Shown one piece after another: positions 1-10,092 of a stretch of DNA of 40,766 nucleotides. Source of the stretch: Candidatus Lambdaproteobacteria bacterium (GTDB lineage Bacteria > SAR324 > JACQKK01); the NCBI GenBank assembly GCA_016204605.1, contig JACQKK010000155.1, positions 1 through 40,766 of the forward strand. Reading direction: 5' to 3'. The notes under the pieces were generated by a model. It did no database searches. It was not told the DNA's origin and worked only from the letters and a program-made list of their open reading frames with translations. The translations under genes and the position numbers were made by a program. Every line of letters starts with the position of its first letter. Within the stretch, counting starts at the first letter, position 1.

Positions 1-2996
<2,996 letters not shown>

Positions 2997-3004
2997 CCCG
3001 TGCG

Positions 3005-3023
3005 CGGGCGGCATTACCGCCCG
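3005..3023 (+). terminator. Hairpin after gyrB
   Basis: Perfect inverted repeat: arm CGGGCGG (3005-3011), 5-nt loop CATTA, arm CCGCCCG (3017-3023), 8 bp past the gyrB stop. There is no clear T-run, so this may be a weak or factor-assisted terminator. It also marks the step from GC-rich housekeeping DNA into the AT-richer AAA/DUF4276 module. Confidence 0.5.
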
Positions 3024-3055
3024 GCGTTCGCGCCATGCACGGCATCGGAAAAAAG

Positions 3056-4315
3056 ATGGCAACGACCACGCGACGCCCACAAAAAGCCACGCTTCGGAGC
3101 GGTAACCCCGCCCGCATCCTATCACTCCGCGTCACGAATTATCGCGCGCTTAAGTCCGTCGCATTGGAGGACATCACGCCTCTCACCGTTCTTCTAGGTC
3201 CGAACGGGAGCGGGAAGTCGACGATTTTTGATGTTTTCAATTTTCTTTCGGAGTGCTTCCAGCACGGCCTGCGTCATGCCTGGGAGCAACGCAGCCGTGC
3301 AAAGGAACTTCGTACGCGCGGCGAGCAAGGACCGGTGGAAATCGAGATTCAATATCAGGAAGGAGCGAAACAACCGATCACGTATCATTTGGCTATTGAC
3401 GAAGGCCCCAAAGGCCCGGTGGTGGCGGACGAGTGGCTCCGTTGGAAACGTAGCGACGGAAAAGGAAGACCTTTCGATTTCTTGAAATACAAGTTCGGAG
3501 AAGGGTCCGCGGTAAGCGGAGACACACCTGAAGAAGAAAAGCGTCGGGTGAAGATACCGCTCCGGTCTTCAGACATTATCGCGGTCAATACCCTAGGAGC
3601 CCTAAAGGATCACCCTCGCGTTGCGGCATTAAGGGAATTCATCACGGACTGGCATGTCTCATACTTATCTGTGGCCGATACTCGTAGCCAGCCGGTAACA
3701 GGACCGCAATCTCGTTTGAGCAAGACTGGAGATAATTTGCCAAACGTGATTCAATATTTGAATGAACAGCATCCCGAAGTCATGAATCATATTTCTGACG
3801 TCCTGCGCCGCAGGGTTCCAAGATTGGAAAGCGTGACTGCGGAGTCGATGCGAGACGGCAGACTGCTGCTCCTGTTTAAAGATGCGCCTTTCAAAGAACC
3901 CGTGCTTTCCCGGTTCGCATCCGATGGCACTCTCAAACTGCTCGCGTACCTTACCTTGCTGTACGACCCTGATCCTTCGCAATTCATTGGGATAGAGGAG
4001 CCCGAAAATTTCTTGCATCCGCGACTATTGCCGGGGTTAGCAGAGGAATGTCGTGGGGCGACGGAACGGTCTCAAATGCTCGTGACAACCCATTCGCCCT
4101 TTTTCTTGACAGGCATCAAACCCGCCGAACTGCGGATTCTCCACCGTGATTTGAAGGGTCACACGCAGGTCACTCGCGCGTCAGATATTCGAGGGATTTC
4201 TGAATTCATGGCCGAAGGAGCTTCCTTAGGCGATCTTTGGCTTGAAGGTCACTTCGGTGTCGGCGATCCCCTGGTCAACGCGGGTGCGCCCAAGGTTAAG
4301 GGCCAGGCGCGATGA
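3056..4315 (+). CDS. AAA-family (RecF/OLD-like) ATPase, first gene of a two-gene module
   Basis: ABC/SMC-type ATPase of about 419 aa. ATG 3056 is preferred because GGAAAA lies just upstream and the Walker A strand begins about 22 residues in; ATG 3035 has no ribosome site. Visible motifs: Walker A GPNGSGKST near residues 48-56, a SDGTL signature-like segment near 288, Walker B FIGIEEPENFLHP near 312 and a TTHSPFF switch histidine near 344. This layout matches RecF/OLD-like AAA ATPases (AAA_15/AAA_21 class) found in anti-phage and other overcoming-lysogenization-type modules. The stop overlaps the next start (ATGA), so translation is coupled to the DUF4276 gene. Codon use is clearly AT-richer than gyrB before it and udg after it, which suggests acquisition by transfer. 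A role in phage defence is inference from family and pairing. Confidence 0.85.
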   Translation: MATTTRRPQKATLRSGNPARILSLRVTNYRALKSVALEDITPLTVLLGPNGSGKSTIFDVFNFLSECFQHGLRHAWEQRSRAKELRTRGEQGPVEIEIQYQEGAKQPITYHLAIDEGPKGPVVADEWLRWKRSDGKGRPFDFLKYKFGEGSAVSGDTPEEEKRRVKIPLRSSDIIAVNTLGALKDHPRVAALREFITDWHVSYLSVADTRSQPVTGPQSRLSKTGDNLPNVIQYLNEQHPEVMNHISDVLRRRVPRLESVTAESMRDGRLLLLFKDAPFKEPVLSRFASDGTLKLLAYLTLLYDPDPSQFIGIEEPENFLHPRLLPGLAEECRGATERSQMLVTTHSPFFLTGIKPAELRILHRDLKGHTQVTRASDIRGISEFMAEGASLGDLWLEGHFGVGDPLVNAGAPKVKGQAR

Positions 4316-4926
4316 CCATGGAGCATCTTGAGGTGCTTGTTGAGGAGCCCTCGATGGAAGTGGCGCTCCGCGTCTTGCTCCCGAAGCTGCTTGATGGAGT
4401 GACATTCGAGGTATATCAATATCAGGATAAGCCACGATTGTTGCGCGTTTTGCCAAAACGACTGCGAGCCTATGAGAAGTGGCTACCGCCAACCTGGCGG
4501 ATCATGGTTGTTGTGGATCAAGATGACGATGACTGCCAGAAACTTAAAGCCAAACTGGAACGGATGACAACAATGGCAGGGCTGACCACGCGCACGCAAT
4601 CGGCCCGCAACTATGTCGTTGTGAATCGTATCGCCATTGAGGAATTGGAGGCGTGGTATTTCGGCGACTGGGATGCTGTGCTCGCGGCTTACCCGAGGGC
4701 CGAAACCAGAGTTCCTGCACAGGCGGGCTATCGCGATCCCGACTCAATCAAAGGCGGTACGTGGGAAAGGCTAGAGAGTATCTTGCAACAGGCCGGGTAT
4801 TTCAAGAGCGGTCTCCTGAAAATGGAAGCGGCGCAGATGATTGCCCCGTGCATGGTACCCGCACGCAACCGCTCCCGCAGCTTCCAGGTCTTCCGGGACG
4901 CATTGCTGGAAATGGCGCGTCGCTGA
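4312..4926 (+). CDS. DUF4276 family protein, TOPRIM-like partner of the AAA ATPase
   Basis: A protein of 204 aa that starts within the stop of the ATPase gene (ATGA overlap; a second ATG follows two codons later). It fits the DUF4276 family, whose genes commonly sit next to AAA ATPases: the N-terminus carries LVEEPS, a middle strand carries VVVDQDDDDC, and a later segment reads RIAIEELEAW. An early Glu followed by an Asp-rich DxDDD turn is the layout of OLD-type TOPRIM nucleases, so a metal-dependent nuclease role is a reasonable inference, not shown. The C-terminus is basic (RNRSRSF). Together the two genes resemble ATPase-TOPRIM effector pairs such as PARIS or OLD/Gabija-like systems, although DUF4276 is a distinct family. 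Its AT-richness matches the ATPase gene, so the pair probably moved together. Confidence 0.82.
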   Translation: MTMEHLEVLVEEPSMEVALRVLLPKLLDGVTFEVYQYQDKPRLLRVLPKRLRAYEKWLPPTWRIMVVVDQDDDDCQKLKAKLERMTTMAGLTTRTQSARNYVVVNRIAIEELEAWYFGDWDAVLAAYPRAETRVPAQAGYRDPDSIKGGTWERLESILQQAGYFKSGLLKMEAAQMIAPCMVPARNRSRSFQVFRDALLEMARR

Positions 4927-4952
4927 CCCTATCCCCAGCTTGAGCAATCCCC

Positions 4953-6017
4953 ATGGCCTGGCGCGACGTGCTGGAGAAGCTGGAGGCGCAGCTCGAACGG
5001 CTCCAGGCCGAGGGGGTGACCCACCTCAACGTGGCGCAGGACCGGGCGCTGATCGAGGCGCTGCGAGCCATGCCCTCCCTGCGCGCGCAGGCGGCCGACC
5101 CGCGGCTCGCGTCCGCACCGGGCCAGTCCACGCCGGAGCCGGCACCGTCCCCAGCGCAGCGCGCCCCGATGTCGGCCGATCCCCTCCCGTACGACCCCGA
5201 GTCTCCGGCAGTCCCTACGCCGTCGGGGCCCTCAGCGCAGCAGGGACGGCCGCGGGCCCGGGCCATCGCGGAGCGGCTCGCGGGGCGAAGTGCGGTGCCA
5301 CGGGCTGGTGCGCAAGCGTCGAGTGCGCCGGCAGCCGGGGCTCCGCCAGCCGGCGCGGCGACACCGTCCCCGCGCGGCGATCCCAGGGCTGCCGGCCCCA
5401 TCGCGCCCCCGACGCAGCCGCCCTCGGCGTTCGAGAGCCTGGAGGCGCTGCATGCGCACTACCGGGGCTGCCTCAACTGCAAGCTGGGGGCGGGGCGCCG
5501 CAAGCTGGTCTTCGGCTTGGGGCAGGACCGGCCGCGGCTGATGTTCATCGGCGAAGGGCCGGGGGCCGACGAGGACCAGCAGGGGCTGCCGTTCGTGGGG
5601 CGGGCCGGGCGGCTGCTCACGGCGCTGATCGCCGCCCTCGGGCTGGCGCGGGAGGACGTGTACATCACCAACGTCGTCAAGTGCCGCCCGCCCGGCAACC
5701 GCGCCCCCGAGCCCGACGAGGTGGCCGCCTGCCGCCCGATCCTGCGGCGGCAGATCGAGCTCTTGAACCCGGGGCTGATCGTGACCCTCGGCAACGTGCC
5801 GCTCAAGGCGCTCAACCCGCGCGCCGGGGGCATCACCCGCGAGCGGGGCACGCCCTTCCTGTACGACCGCTGGAAGGTGCTCCCCACCTTCCACCCCTCC
5901 TACCTGCTGCGGCAGCTCGACGCCATCGCCACCTGCTGGGGCGACTTCAAGCGCGCCTTCGCCCTGACCTACGGCGAGTCCGCCGCCGACCCGCCCCCGG
6001 GGCCGGGCGCGTCCTGA
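4953..6017 (+). CDS. Uracil-DNA glycosylase, family 4 (Fe-S)
   Basis: Removes uracil from DNA, the first step of base-excision repair. The C-terminal 210 residues hold the family 4 signature: motif [21 protein letters not shown], a Cys pair in GCLNCKLG, further Cys in [10 protein letters not shown] and VAACRP (the 4Fe-4S ligands), and the motif HPSYLLR. The first 140 or so residues are a low-complexity Ala/Pro-rich stretch after a short N-terminal helix; such linkers are common in proteobacterial homologues. Length 354 aa. ATG 4953 begins [13 protein letters not shown] with a weak ribosome site (ttgagc). The gene returns to high GC after the AAA/DUF4276 insert and is followed by a dispersed repeat. 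Confidence 0.93.
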   Translation: MAWRDVLEKLEAQLERLQAEGVTHLNVAQDRALIEALRAMPSLRAQAADPRLASAPGQSTPEPAPSPAQRAPMSADPLPYDPESPAVPTPSGPSAQQGRPRARAIAERLAGRSAVPRAGAQASSAPAAGAPPAGAATPSPRGDPRAAGPIAPPTQPPSAFESLEALHAHYRGCLNCKLGAGRRKLVFGLGQDRPRLMFIGEGPGADEDQQGLPFVGRAGRLLTALIAALGLAREDVYITNVVKCRPPGNRAPEPDEVAACRPILRRQIELLNPGLIVTLGNVPLKALNPRAGGITRERGTPFLYDRWKVLPTFHPSYLLRQLDAIATCWGDFKRAFALTYGESAADPPPGPGAS

Positions 6018-6051
6018 GGGGCGACCGGGTGCGAGCGCTGGCGCGCGAGCC

Positions 6052-6152
6052 GTTGCGACCGGGTCGCGATGCCAAGCCCCCTTCTCCCTCCCCACTTGGT
6101 GGGGACGGCTGGGGTGGGGACGCGCCGCCGGTTGCGACCGGGTCGCGATGCC
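6052..6152. repeat. Intergenic repeat element R1 flanked by 22-bp direct repeats
   Basis: Two perfect 22-bp direct repeats (6052-6073 and 6131-6152) each contain the inverted repeat GCGACC-G-GGTCGC. They bracket a 57-bp segment with the pyrimidine-rich arm CTTCTCCCTCCCCACTTGG followed by TGGGGACGGCTGGGGTGGGG. The central segment is one module of the dispersed repeat family seen at five other places in this window. The element lies between udg and the MFS gene. Confidence 0.75.
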
Positions 6153-6218
6153 GCTACGGTGCATCGATCCGTGATCCAGGGACGAGCCCACGCGGAGACG
6201 AGCCACCTCGGGACCCGC

Positions 6219-7460
6219 ATGCCGCCGCTGGCCGCCGTACCCGTGTTCGTGCTGCACCGCCACCCGCCCTTCGCGCTGGCGTGGGGGGCGCGGGCCTGCG
6301 CGACCGCGGCGTTCCAGATGCAGGGGGTGGCGGTGGGCTGGCAGGTATACGACCTGACCGGCAGCGCGCTCGCGCTCGGGCTGGTGGGACTGACGCAGTT
6401 CCTGCCGCTGCCGCTGCTGGCGCTGGCGATCGGCCACGTGGCGGACCGGTACGACCGGCGGGTGGTGGTGCGCCTCTGCATGGCGGTCGAGGCGCTGGCC
6501 GCGCTGGCGCTGGCCCTGGGCGGCGCGACGGGCCGGCTGACTTTCGCCGGCATCCTCGCCATCGTGTTCGTCTCCGGCGCGGCCCGGGCGTTCGAGTCGC
6601 CGACGTTGCAGGCGCTGGTGCCGACCCTGGTGCCGGCGCCGGTCATCCCGCGCGCGGTGGCCGCTGCCACGTCCGCCAACCAGGTGGCGGTGATCCTCGG
6701 GCCGGCGCTGGGCGGATTCATCTATGCCGCCGGGCCGGGGGTCGCGTACGCCGCCTGCGCGGCGGCGTTCCTGCTGGCGAGCGCGCTGGTCGCGGCGATC
6801 CGGATCGCGCTGCCGGCCGGCGAGCGGCGCCCGGCGAGCCTTTCCACCGTGCTGGCCGGCGTCGTGTTCGTCCGGCGGCAGCGGGTGCTGCTGGGGCTGA
6901 TCTCGCTGGATCTGTTCGCGGTGCTGCTGGGGGAATCGACGGCGCTGCTGCCGATCTTCGCGCGCGACATCCTGGCCACCGGCCCCTGGGGACTGGGGCT
7001 GTTGCGGGGCGCCCCGGCCCTCGGCGCGGTGGCGACCGCCCTGTTCCTGGCGCGCTATCCGATCCGGCGCCGCACGGGGCGGGCGATGCTGGCCGCGGTG
7101 GCGCTGTTCGGCGGCGCGACGATCGGGTTCGCGCTGTCCACCTCGTTCCTGCTCTCGCTGGCGATCCTCGGCCTGATGGGAGCCGCGAACGCGGTCAACG
7201 TCGTCATCCGCCACTCGATCGTGCAGACGCGTACCCCCAACGAGATGCGCGGCCGGGTGAGCACCATCAGCGCCATGTCCACCGGCACCTCGAACCGGCT
7301 GGGCGAGTTCGAATCGGGGGTCGTCGCCGCCTGGGTCGGCGCGGTTCCCTCGGTGCTGATCGGCGGGATCGGCACGCTCGTGATCGTGCTGGCCTGGATG
7401 CGGCTCTTCCCCGAGATCGCCCGCATCGACGCGCTTGGCAGCGAGGAGCCATCGGCGTGA
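6219..7460 (+). CDS. MFS exporter, EntS-like
   Basis: Inner-membrane major facilitator of about 413 aa with roughly 12 hydrophobic segments. The frame is open 50 codons further upstream, but that stretch runs through repeat R1 and is low-complexity, so ATG 6219 (MPPLAAVPVFVLHRH) is the likely start. Family landmarks are the loop 2-3 motif GHVADRYDRR and the C-terminal NRLGEFESGVVAAW and EMRGRVST segments, which match the enterobactin-exporter EntS/MFS_3 group. The substrate is unknown; no siderophore genes are nearby, so a general drug or small-molecule efflux role is equally possible. GC content and codon use match the chromosome. Confidence 0.85.
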   Translation: MPPLAAVPVFVLHRHPPFALAWGARACATAAFQMQGVAVGWQVYDLTGSALALGLVGLTQFLPLPLLALAIGHVADRYDRRVVVRLCMAVEALAALALALGGATGRLTFAGILAIVFVSGAARAFESPTLQALVPTLVPAPVIPRAVAAATSANQVAVILGPALGGFIYAAGPGVAYAACAAAFLLASALVAAIRIALPAGERRPASLSTVLAGVVFVRRQRVLLGLISLDLFAVLLGESTALLPIFARDILATGPWGLGLLRGAPALGAVATALFLARYPIRRRTGRAMLAAVALFGGATIGFALSTSFLLSLAILGLMGAANAVNVVIRHSIVQTRTPNEMRGRVSTISAMSTGTSNRLGEFESGVVAAWVGAVPSVLIGGIGTLVIVLAWMRLFPEIARIDALGSEEPSA

Positions 7461-7613
7461 ATGTGGCAAATACGAGGGCCAGATCGGTGCCGCATCGGGA
7501 GAAGACGCGGCGACGGTTTCGATGTCAAAAGACGAAACAAATCAATCATCTTGTAAGTGACAAAGGAAAGGATCAAGGTTTCAAAGGCTTAGGCTTGACA
7601 ATGTCGGAGGGAG

Positions 7614-7635
7614 AGCGCACAAATATATGTGCGCT
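7614..7635. terminator. Hairpin between the MFS gene and the tRNA
   Basis: Perfect 8-bp arms AGCGCACA (7614-7621) and TGTGCGCT (7628-7635) around the 6-nt loop AATATA. It lies 45 nt beyond the 3' end of the minus-strand tRNA and about 150 nt past the MFS stop, so it could end either transcript. There is no strong T-run on either side. Apart from this, 7461-7680 holds no gene I can support. Confidence 0.4.
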
Positions 7636-7680
7636 TGCGCGAGCCTGCGCGTGCGCATGTGTCCTCCATGACACGATGGG

Positions 7681-7755
7681 TGCTCCCGCCCGGATTTGGA
7701 CCGAGATCTCCACCCTTACGAGAGGGGCGCTCTTTCCAGATTAAGCTACGGGAGC
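7681..7755 (-). tRNA. Probable tRNA-Thr (anticodon CGU)
   Basis: A 75-nt cloverleaf reads on the minus strand from 7755 to 7681: acceptor arms GCTCCCG/CGGGAGC with discriminator A; D arm GCTT..GAGC with GG in the loop; anticodon arm CCCCT-CTCGTAA-GGGTG; variable loop GAGAT; T arm CTCGG-TCCAAAT-CCGGG. The anticodon is CGT in DNA, hence threonine, and G1-C72, C2-G71 and A73 fit tRNA-Thr. The 3' end continues as CCC, so CCA would be added by enzyme. Two oddities are a C.T mismatch in the anticodon stem (28-42) and C instead of the near-invariant T at position 55. It may be functional or slightly degenerate. Confidence 0.7.
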
Positions 7756-7766
7756 ATTGGCACAAC

Positions 7767-7805
7767 AAAGGCCAGGGTCTCCGCCAAGAGATAGCCCTGG
7801 CCTTT
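7767..7805 (-). terminator. Terminator of the HicAB operon
   Basis: Perfect 11-bp arms AAAGGCCAGGG (7767-7777) and CCCTGGCCTTT (7795-7805), with further TCTC/GAGA pairing inside the loop. It begins 10 bp beyond the last stop of the minus-strand operon (7815), and on that strand the stem is followed by the T-rich CCTTTGTTGTG. It probably separates the operon from the tRNA gene. Confidence 0.8.
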
Positions 7806-7814
7806 GCTATTTCG

Positions 7815-8084
7815 TCATTTGGGCTCCTTTCTTGGATTCACCTTCGCCGCATCGACTGCCAGGTTGAGTCCTGGAGGAATCGGCTCTGGTGCTCTTTGAA
7901 TGCCAATTTTCTGGATCAGCACCGCAGCGCCAGGTACCACGTCGGGGGGCGATGGGCCGAAATTCCCGGCTGCCAAACCGAATTGAATCTGTGGCATCCA
8001 CGTTCCCTCATGGATATTCGCAGCCTTGATAAGCATCTCTACCAGTTCCTGATACGTCCAGGTTATTGAAGTGATTTCGGCCAC
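7815..8084 (-). CDS. Hypothetical third gene of the hicAB operon (89 aa)
   Basis: I do not recognise this family. The start is GTG 8084 with a very good ribosome site (AAAAGGAG, 8 nt before the start); it overlaps the hicB stop by 22 bp, and a strong terminator follows its own stop. These signals show it is translated as part of the operon. The protein is a soluble-looking 89 residues: an N-terminal helix (TYQELVEMLIKAANIHEG), then a Gly/Pro-rich part with PSPPDVVPGAAVLIQKIGI. There is no signal peptide or membrane span. The tone of the sequence resembles the extra C-terminal domain of the neighbouring HicB. It could modulate the toxin-antitoxin pair. Confidence 0.7.
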   Translation of the reverse strand: MAEITSITWTYQELVEMLIKAANIHEGTWMPQIQFGLAAGNFGPSPPDVVPGAAVLIQKIGIQRAPEPIPPGLNLAVDAAKVNPRKEPK

Positions 8085-8668
8085 CCGATCTTCTCCTTTT
8101 CGCTCGATACACCGATTAGGCTCGGTCCAGATACGTGAAGGATTTGCCCGGTTACGCCGAATGTGTAGGTCCCACCAGTCCTACCCATATTAACGGCCAC
8201 ATGGGGATATGCAGGGCCGACAGTGATTGCCAGCGGCTGCATTTCCGCCGGGCCAACAGCAAGGCGGGTCCACTTGAAGCCTTCGATCGCACTCAGTTCA
8301 CCAACCTCTTTTGCAAGGGCTGTAATGACGAATTGATTTAGGCTCGTCCCGTCCCGCTCTGCAAACATGGTAATCCGACGATGGAGTCCTTTGGGTATCC
8401 GCAGTGCCAGTTTTCCGCTAAATCCCCGGCTGGAAGTCGGCTCAGGGATGTCTTGACCTTGTCCAAGTGCGGCGGAAATCCATCCTGCCGCGGCTTCCTC
8501 TAGGCTTGTCATTGCCTCTTCCGCCGTCTGGCCTTCTGCAATGCAACCAGGAAATTCCAGAATTTCCGCGACATATGTGCCGTCTTGCTCCGGGATTACC
8601 ATTCGCGCGTAGGGTCGCCGGAGGTATTCTCCCATTACTTCATTTTCGATTGCCTGTGCCGCCGCCAT
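8063..8668 (-). CDS. HicB-family antitoxin with RHH domain and extra C-terminal domain
   Basis: About 201 aa from ATG 8668 (MAAAQAIENEVMGEY); the open frame continues upstream but overlaps hicA in a sequence with no HicB similarity. The N-terminal half is the HicB RNase H-like fold (YVAEILEFPGCIAEGQTAEEA), which neutralises HicA. Next comes a ribbon-helix-helix/Arc-type DNA-binding segment (LALRIPKGLHRRITMFAERDG, TSLNQFVITALAKEV) for autorepression. The last 70 residues (from about WTRLAVGPAE) form an additional Gly/Val-rich domain not present in typical HicB proteins of 90-140 aa. The start lies inside the 3' end of hicA (29-bp overlap) and the stop inside the third gene, so translation is tightly coupled. 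Base composition is lower in GC than flanking genes. Confidence 0.85.
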   Translation of the reverse strand: MAAAQAIENEVMGEYLRRPYARMVIPEQDGTYVAEILEFPGCIAEGQTAEEAMTSLEEAAAGWISAALGQGQDIPEPTSSRGFSGKLALRIPKGLHRRITMFAERDGTSLNQFVITALAKEVGELSAIEGFKWTRLAVGPAEMQPLAITVGPAYPHVAVNMGRTGGTYTFGVTGQILHVSGPSLIGVSSEKEKIGWPKSLQ

Positions 8669-8984
8669 GTTTTGTACCTTGCTGGGTTGTGGCCATCTCC
8701 AATGCCAGGAGATCGGCTCCTTCCAGGAAATCGAGGATTCCTTCGCTGGTTCCTCGGCTGAGATCACCTGGGTGAGTGGGAATGCTAAGTGGCCGTAGGT
8801 GAGGAAACGGCCCGCTTACCCACGTTTGATGCTTCCCCCGGTCAACCGGGTAACGCCCGAGTGCACGAGCCAGCGCTTGCAGGGCGCGAGATTTACAGGG
8901 TCTAGCCCGTAGTTGGGCAATGCGTCTCCTCAGGCGAGTCAGCCGCCTCTTTGGTGCGCTATCGTCCGTAAGGACATCAGACAT
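8640..8984 (-). CDS. HicA-family mRNA interferase toxin
   Basis: A 114-aa protein from ATG 8984 with an AGGA ribosome site 9 nt upstream. It matches the longer HicA subgroup that begins with an Arg-rich helix (RRLTRLRRRIAQLRARP) before the dsRBD-like core. Core landmarks: the segment containing RGKHQTW, where the catalytic His of HicA sits (family GSHxxF), then LSIPTHPGDLSRGTSEGIL, equivalent to the family's VPVHPGKDLKKGTLRSIL. HicA cleaves translated mRNA and is held in check by HicB, encoded immediately downstream. The gene is first in a three-gene minus-strand operon. A TTGACA hexamer lies 25 nt before the start, too close for a standard promoter with this start codon. Confidence 0.78.
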   Translation of the reverse strand: MSDVLTDDSAPKRRLTRLRRRIAQLRARPCKSRALQALARALGRYPVDRGKHQTWVSGPFPHLRPLSIPTHPGDLSRGTSEGILDFLEGADLLALEMATTQQGTKHGGGTGNRK

Positions 8985-9352
8985 CCAATTGTCCTCGCCG
9001 ATGCGGAATTTGTCAATCCAATTTCTTGGGTGCGCCGGATTTCCCGGCTGTTGCCGCTCTTGGGTCGCCCATGGCCCGTGCTGCAGGGTTCTTGGCGGGG
9101 TCTTTCGGAACGCGATGCCCGACTTCGCCCAGGGAAATTTTGCGGATTAGCTTGGCAGGCTGGATAGGGTCGCGTGGACGCTTTCGACGTCTTTCGGCCC
9201 TGCCGGCACCCTAGCACAGGCACCTTCGACCGTCACCGCAGTCGATACTCAATTTGTTCTATTGCCGCCTCGCCCTCGCCGTTGTCAGGCCGGCGCAAAC
9301 CTGCTACAGGCCCCTGTAGCCTTCGCCATCACCCCCAAGGGAGTGTCCGTCC
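8985..9352. other. Divergent intergenic region between hicA and the flavin reductase
   Basis: 368 bp with no gene I can support; open frames here have no ribosome site or family resemblance. It must contain the hicAB promoter (minus) and the flavin reductase promoter (plus). The only ordered structure I see is the palindrome at 9303-9320, listed separately. Confidence 0.6.
9303..9320. promoter_or_regulatory. 18-bp palindrome upstream of the flavin reductase gene
   Basis: Perfect arms GCTACAGG (9303-9310) and CCTGTAGC (9313-9320) around CC, 33 bp before the ATG at 9353. Arm length and position fit an operator for a dimeric repressor (TetR, MarR or LysR type), or a leader hairpin. No regulator gene lies next to it. 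Confidence 0.45.
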
Positions 9353-10030
9353 ATGGCCCATTTCGCAAACTCGGAGCAGCACCCGGACGATCTGCACAAG
9401 CTGGTGCAGGCGTGCGTCGTGCCCCGCCCGATCGCGTTCGTCTCCTCGATCACGCGCGAGGGCAACGCCAACCTCGCGCCGTTCTCGTACTTCAACGCCG
9501 TGGGGGGTCGGCCGCCCACGCTGATGTTCTCCGTGGGCGACCGCGAGGGCGAGATGAAGGACACGGCCCACAACGTGGTGCACGAGGTGCCCGAGTTCGT
9601 CGTGCACATCGTGAGCGAGGAGCTGGCCGAGGCCATGAACGTGACCTCCGGCGAGTTCGGCGCCCATGTGGACGAGTTCCGGGAGGCCGGCCTCACGGCG
9701 GCACCCGGCGCGGTGGTGCGGGTGCCCTGGGTGCGGGAGGCGCCGGTGGCGATGGAGTGCCGCTTCCTCCAGCACGTCCGCATCGGCCGCAACACCATCA
9801 TCTTCGGCGAGGTGGTGTACTGGCACATCGCCGACGGCGTGCTCGACGCCCGGGGCCGGGTCGATGCGGGCAAGCTCAAGGCCGTGGGGCGGCTGGGGGG
9901 AATGGACTACACCCGCACCCGCGACCGCTTCACCATCGTGCGCCCCGTCATCGCCCCCGAAGACCCGCGCTCCGTGCCCTCCTACCGCGCCACGCAGGCG
10001 CAACCGCCGGCCCTGGCGCGGGGCCGCTGA
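9353..10030 (+). CDS. Flavin reductase-like (FMN-binding split barrel) protein
   Basis: 225 aa, ATG 9353 after an AGGGAG ribosome site. The N-terminal strand pattern CVVPRPIAFVSSITREGNAN followed by NLAPFSYFNAVGGRPP is the hallmark of the flavin reductase/DIM6-NTAB split-barrel family, which binds FMN and uses NAD(P)H; many members supply reduced flavin to oxygenases. The segment EFVVHIVSEELAEAMN and the later HVRIGRNTIIFGEVVYWHI complete the barrel. Cytoplasmic, with no signal peptide. No partner monooxygenase lies next door, so the physiological electron acceptor is unknown. A palindrome upstream suggests repressor control. Confidence 0.85.
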   Translation: MAHFANSEQHPDDLHKLVQACVVPRPIAFVSSITREGNANLAPFSYFNAVGGRPPTLMFSVGDREGEMKDTAHNVVHEVPEFVVHIVSEELAEAMNVTSGEFGAHVDEFREAGLTAAPGAVVRVPWVREAPVAMECRFLQHVRIGRNTIIFGEVVYWHIADGVLDARGRVDAGKLKAVGRLGGMDYTRTRDRFTIVRPVIAPEDPRSVPSYRATQAQPPALARGR

Positions 10031-10092
10031 GCCCTGCGCAAGACCTGGTTCGGGTGCGCCCGGAGCGCCCGCGACCTCACCCCTGGAGCCCG

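Noticed and set aside
8988..9016. TTGACA-N17-GACAAT promoter just before hicA
   Set aside because: The -10 hexamer would end at the start codon, placing the transcript start inside the gene; acceptable only if hicA starts further downstream.
7461..9352. Genomic island integrated at the tRNA-Thr gene
   Set aside because: No integrase and no repeat of the tRNA 3' end was found; the HicAB operon lies on the 5' side of the tRNA, not the usual 3' side.
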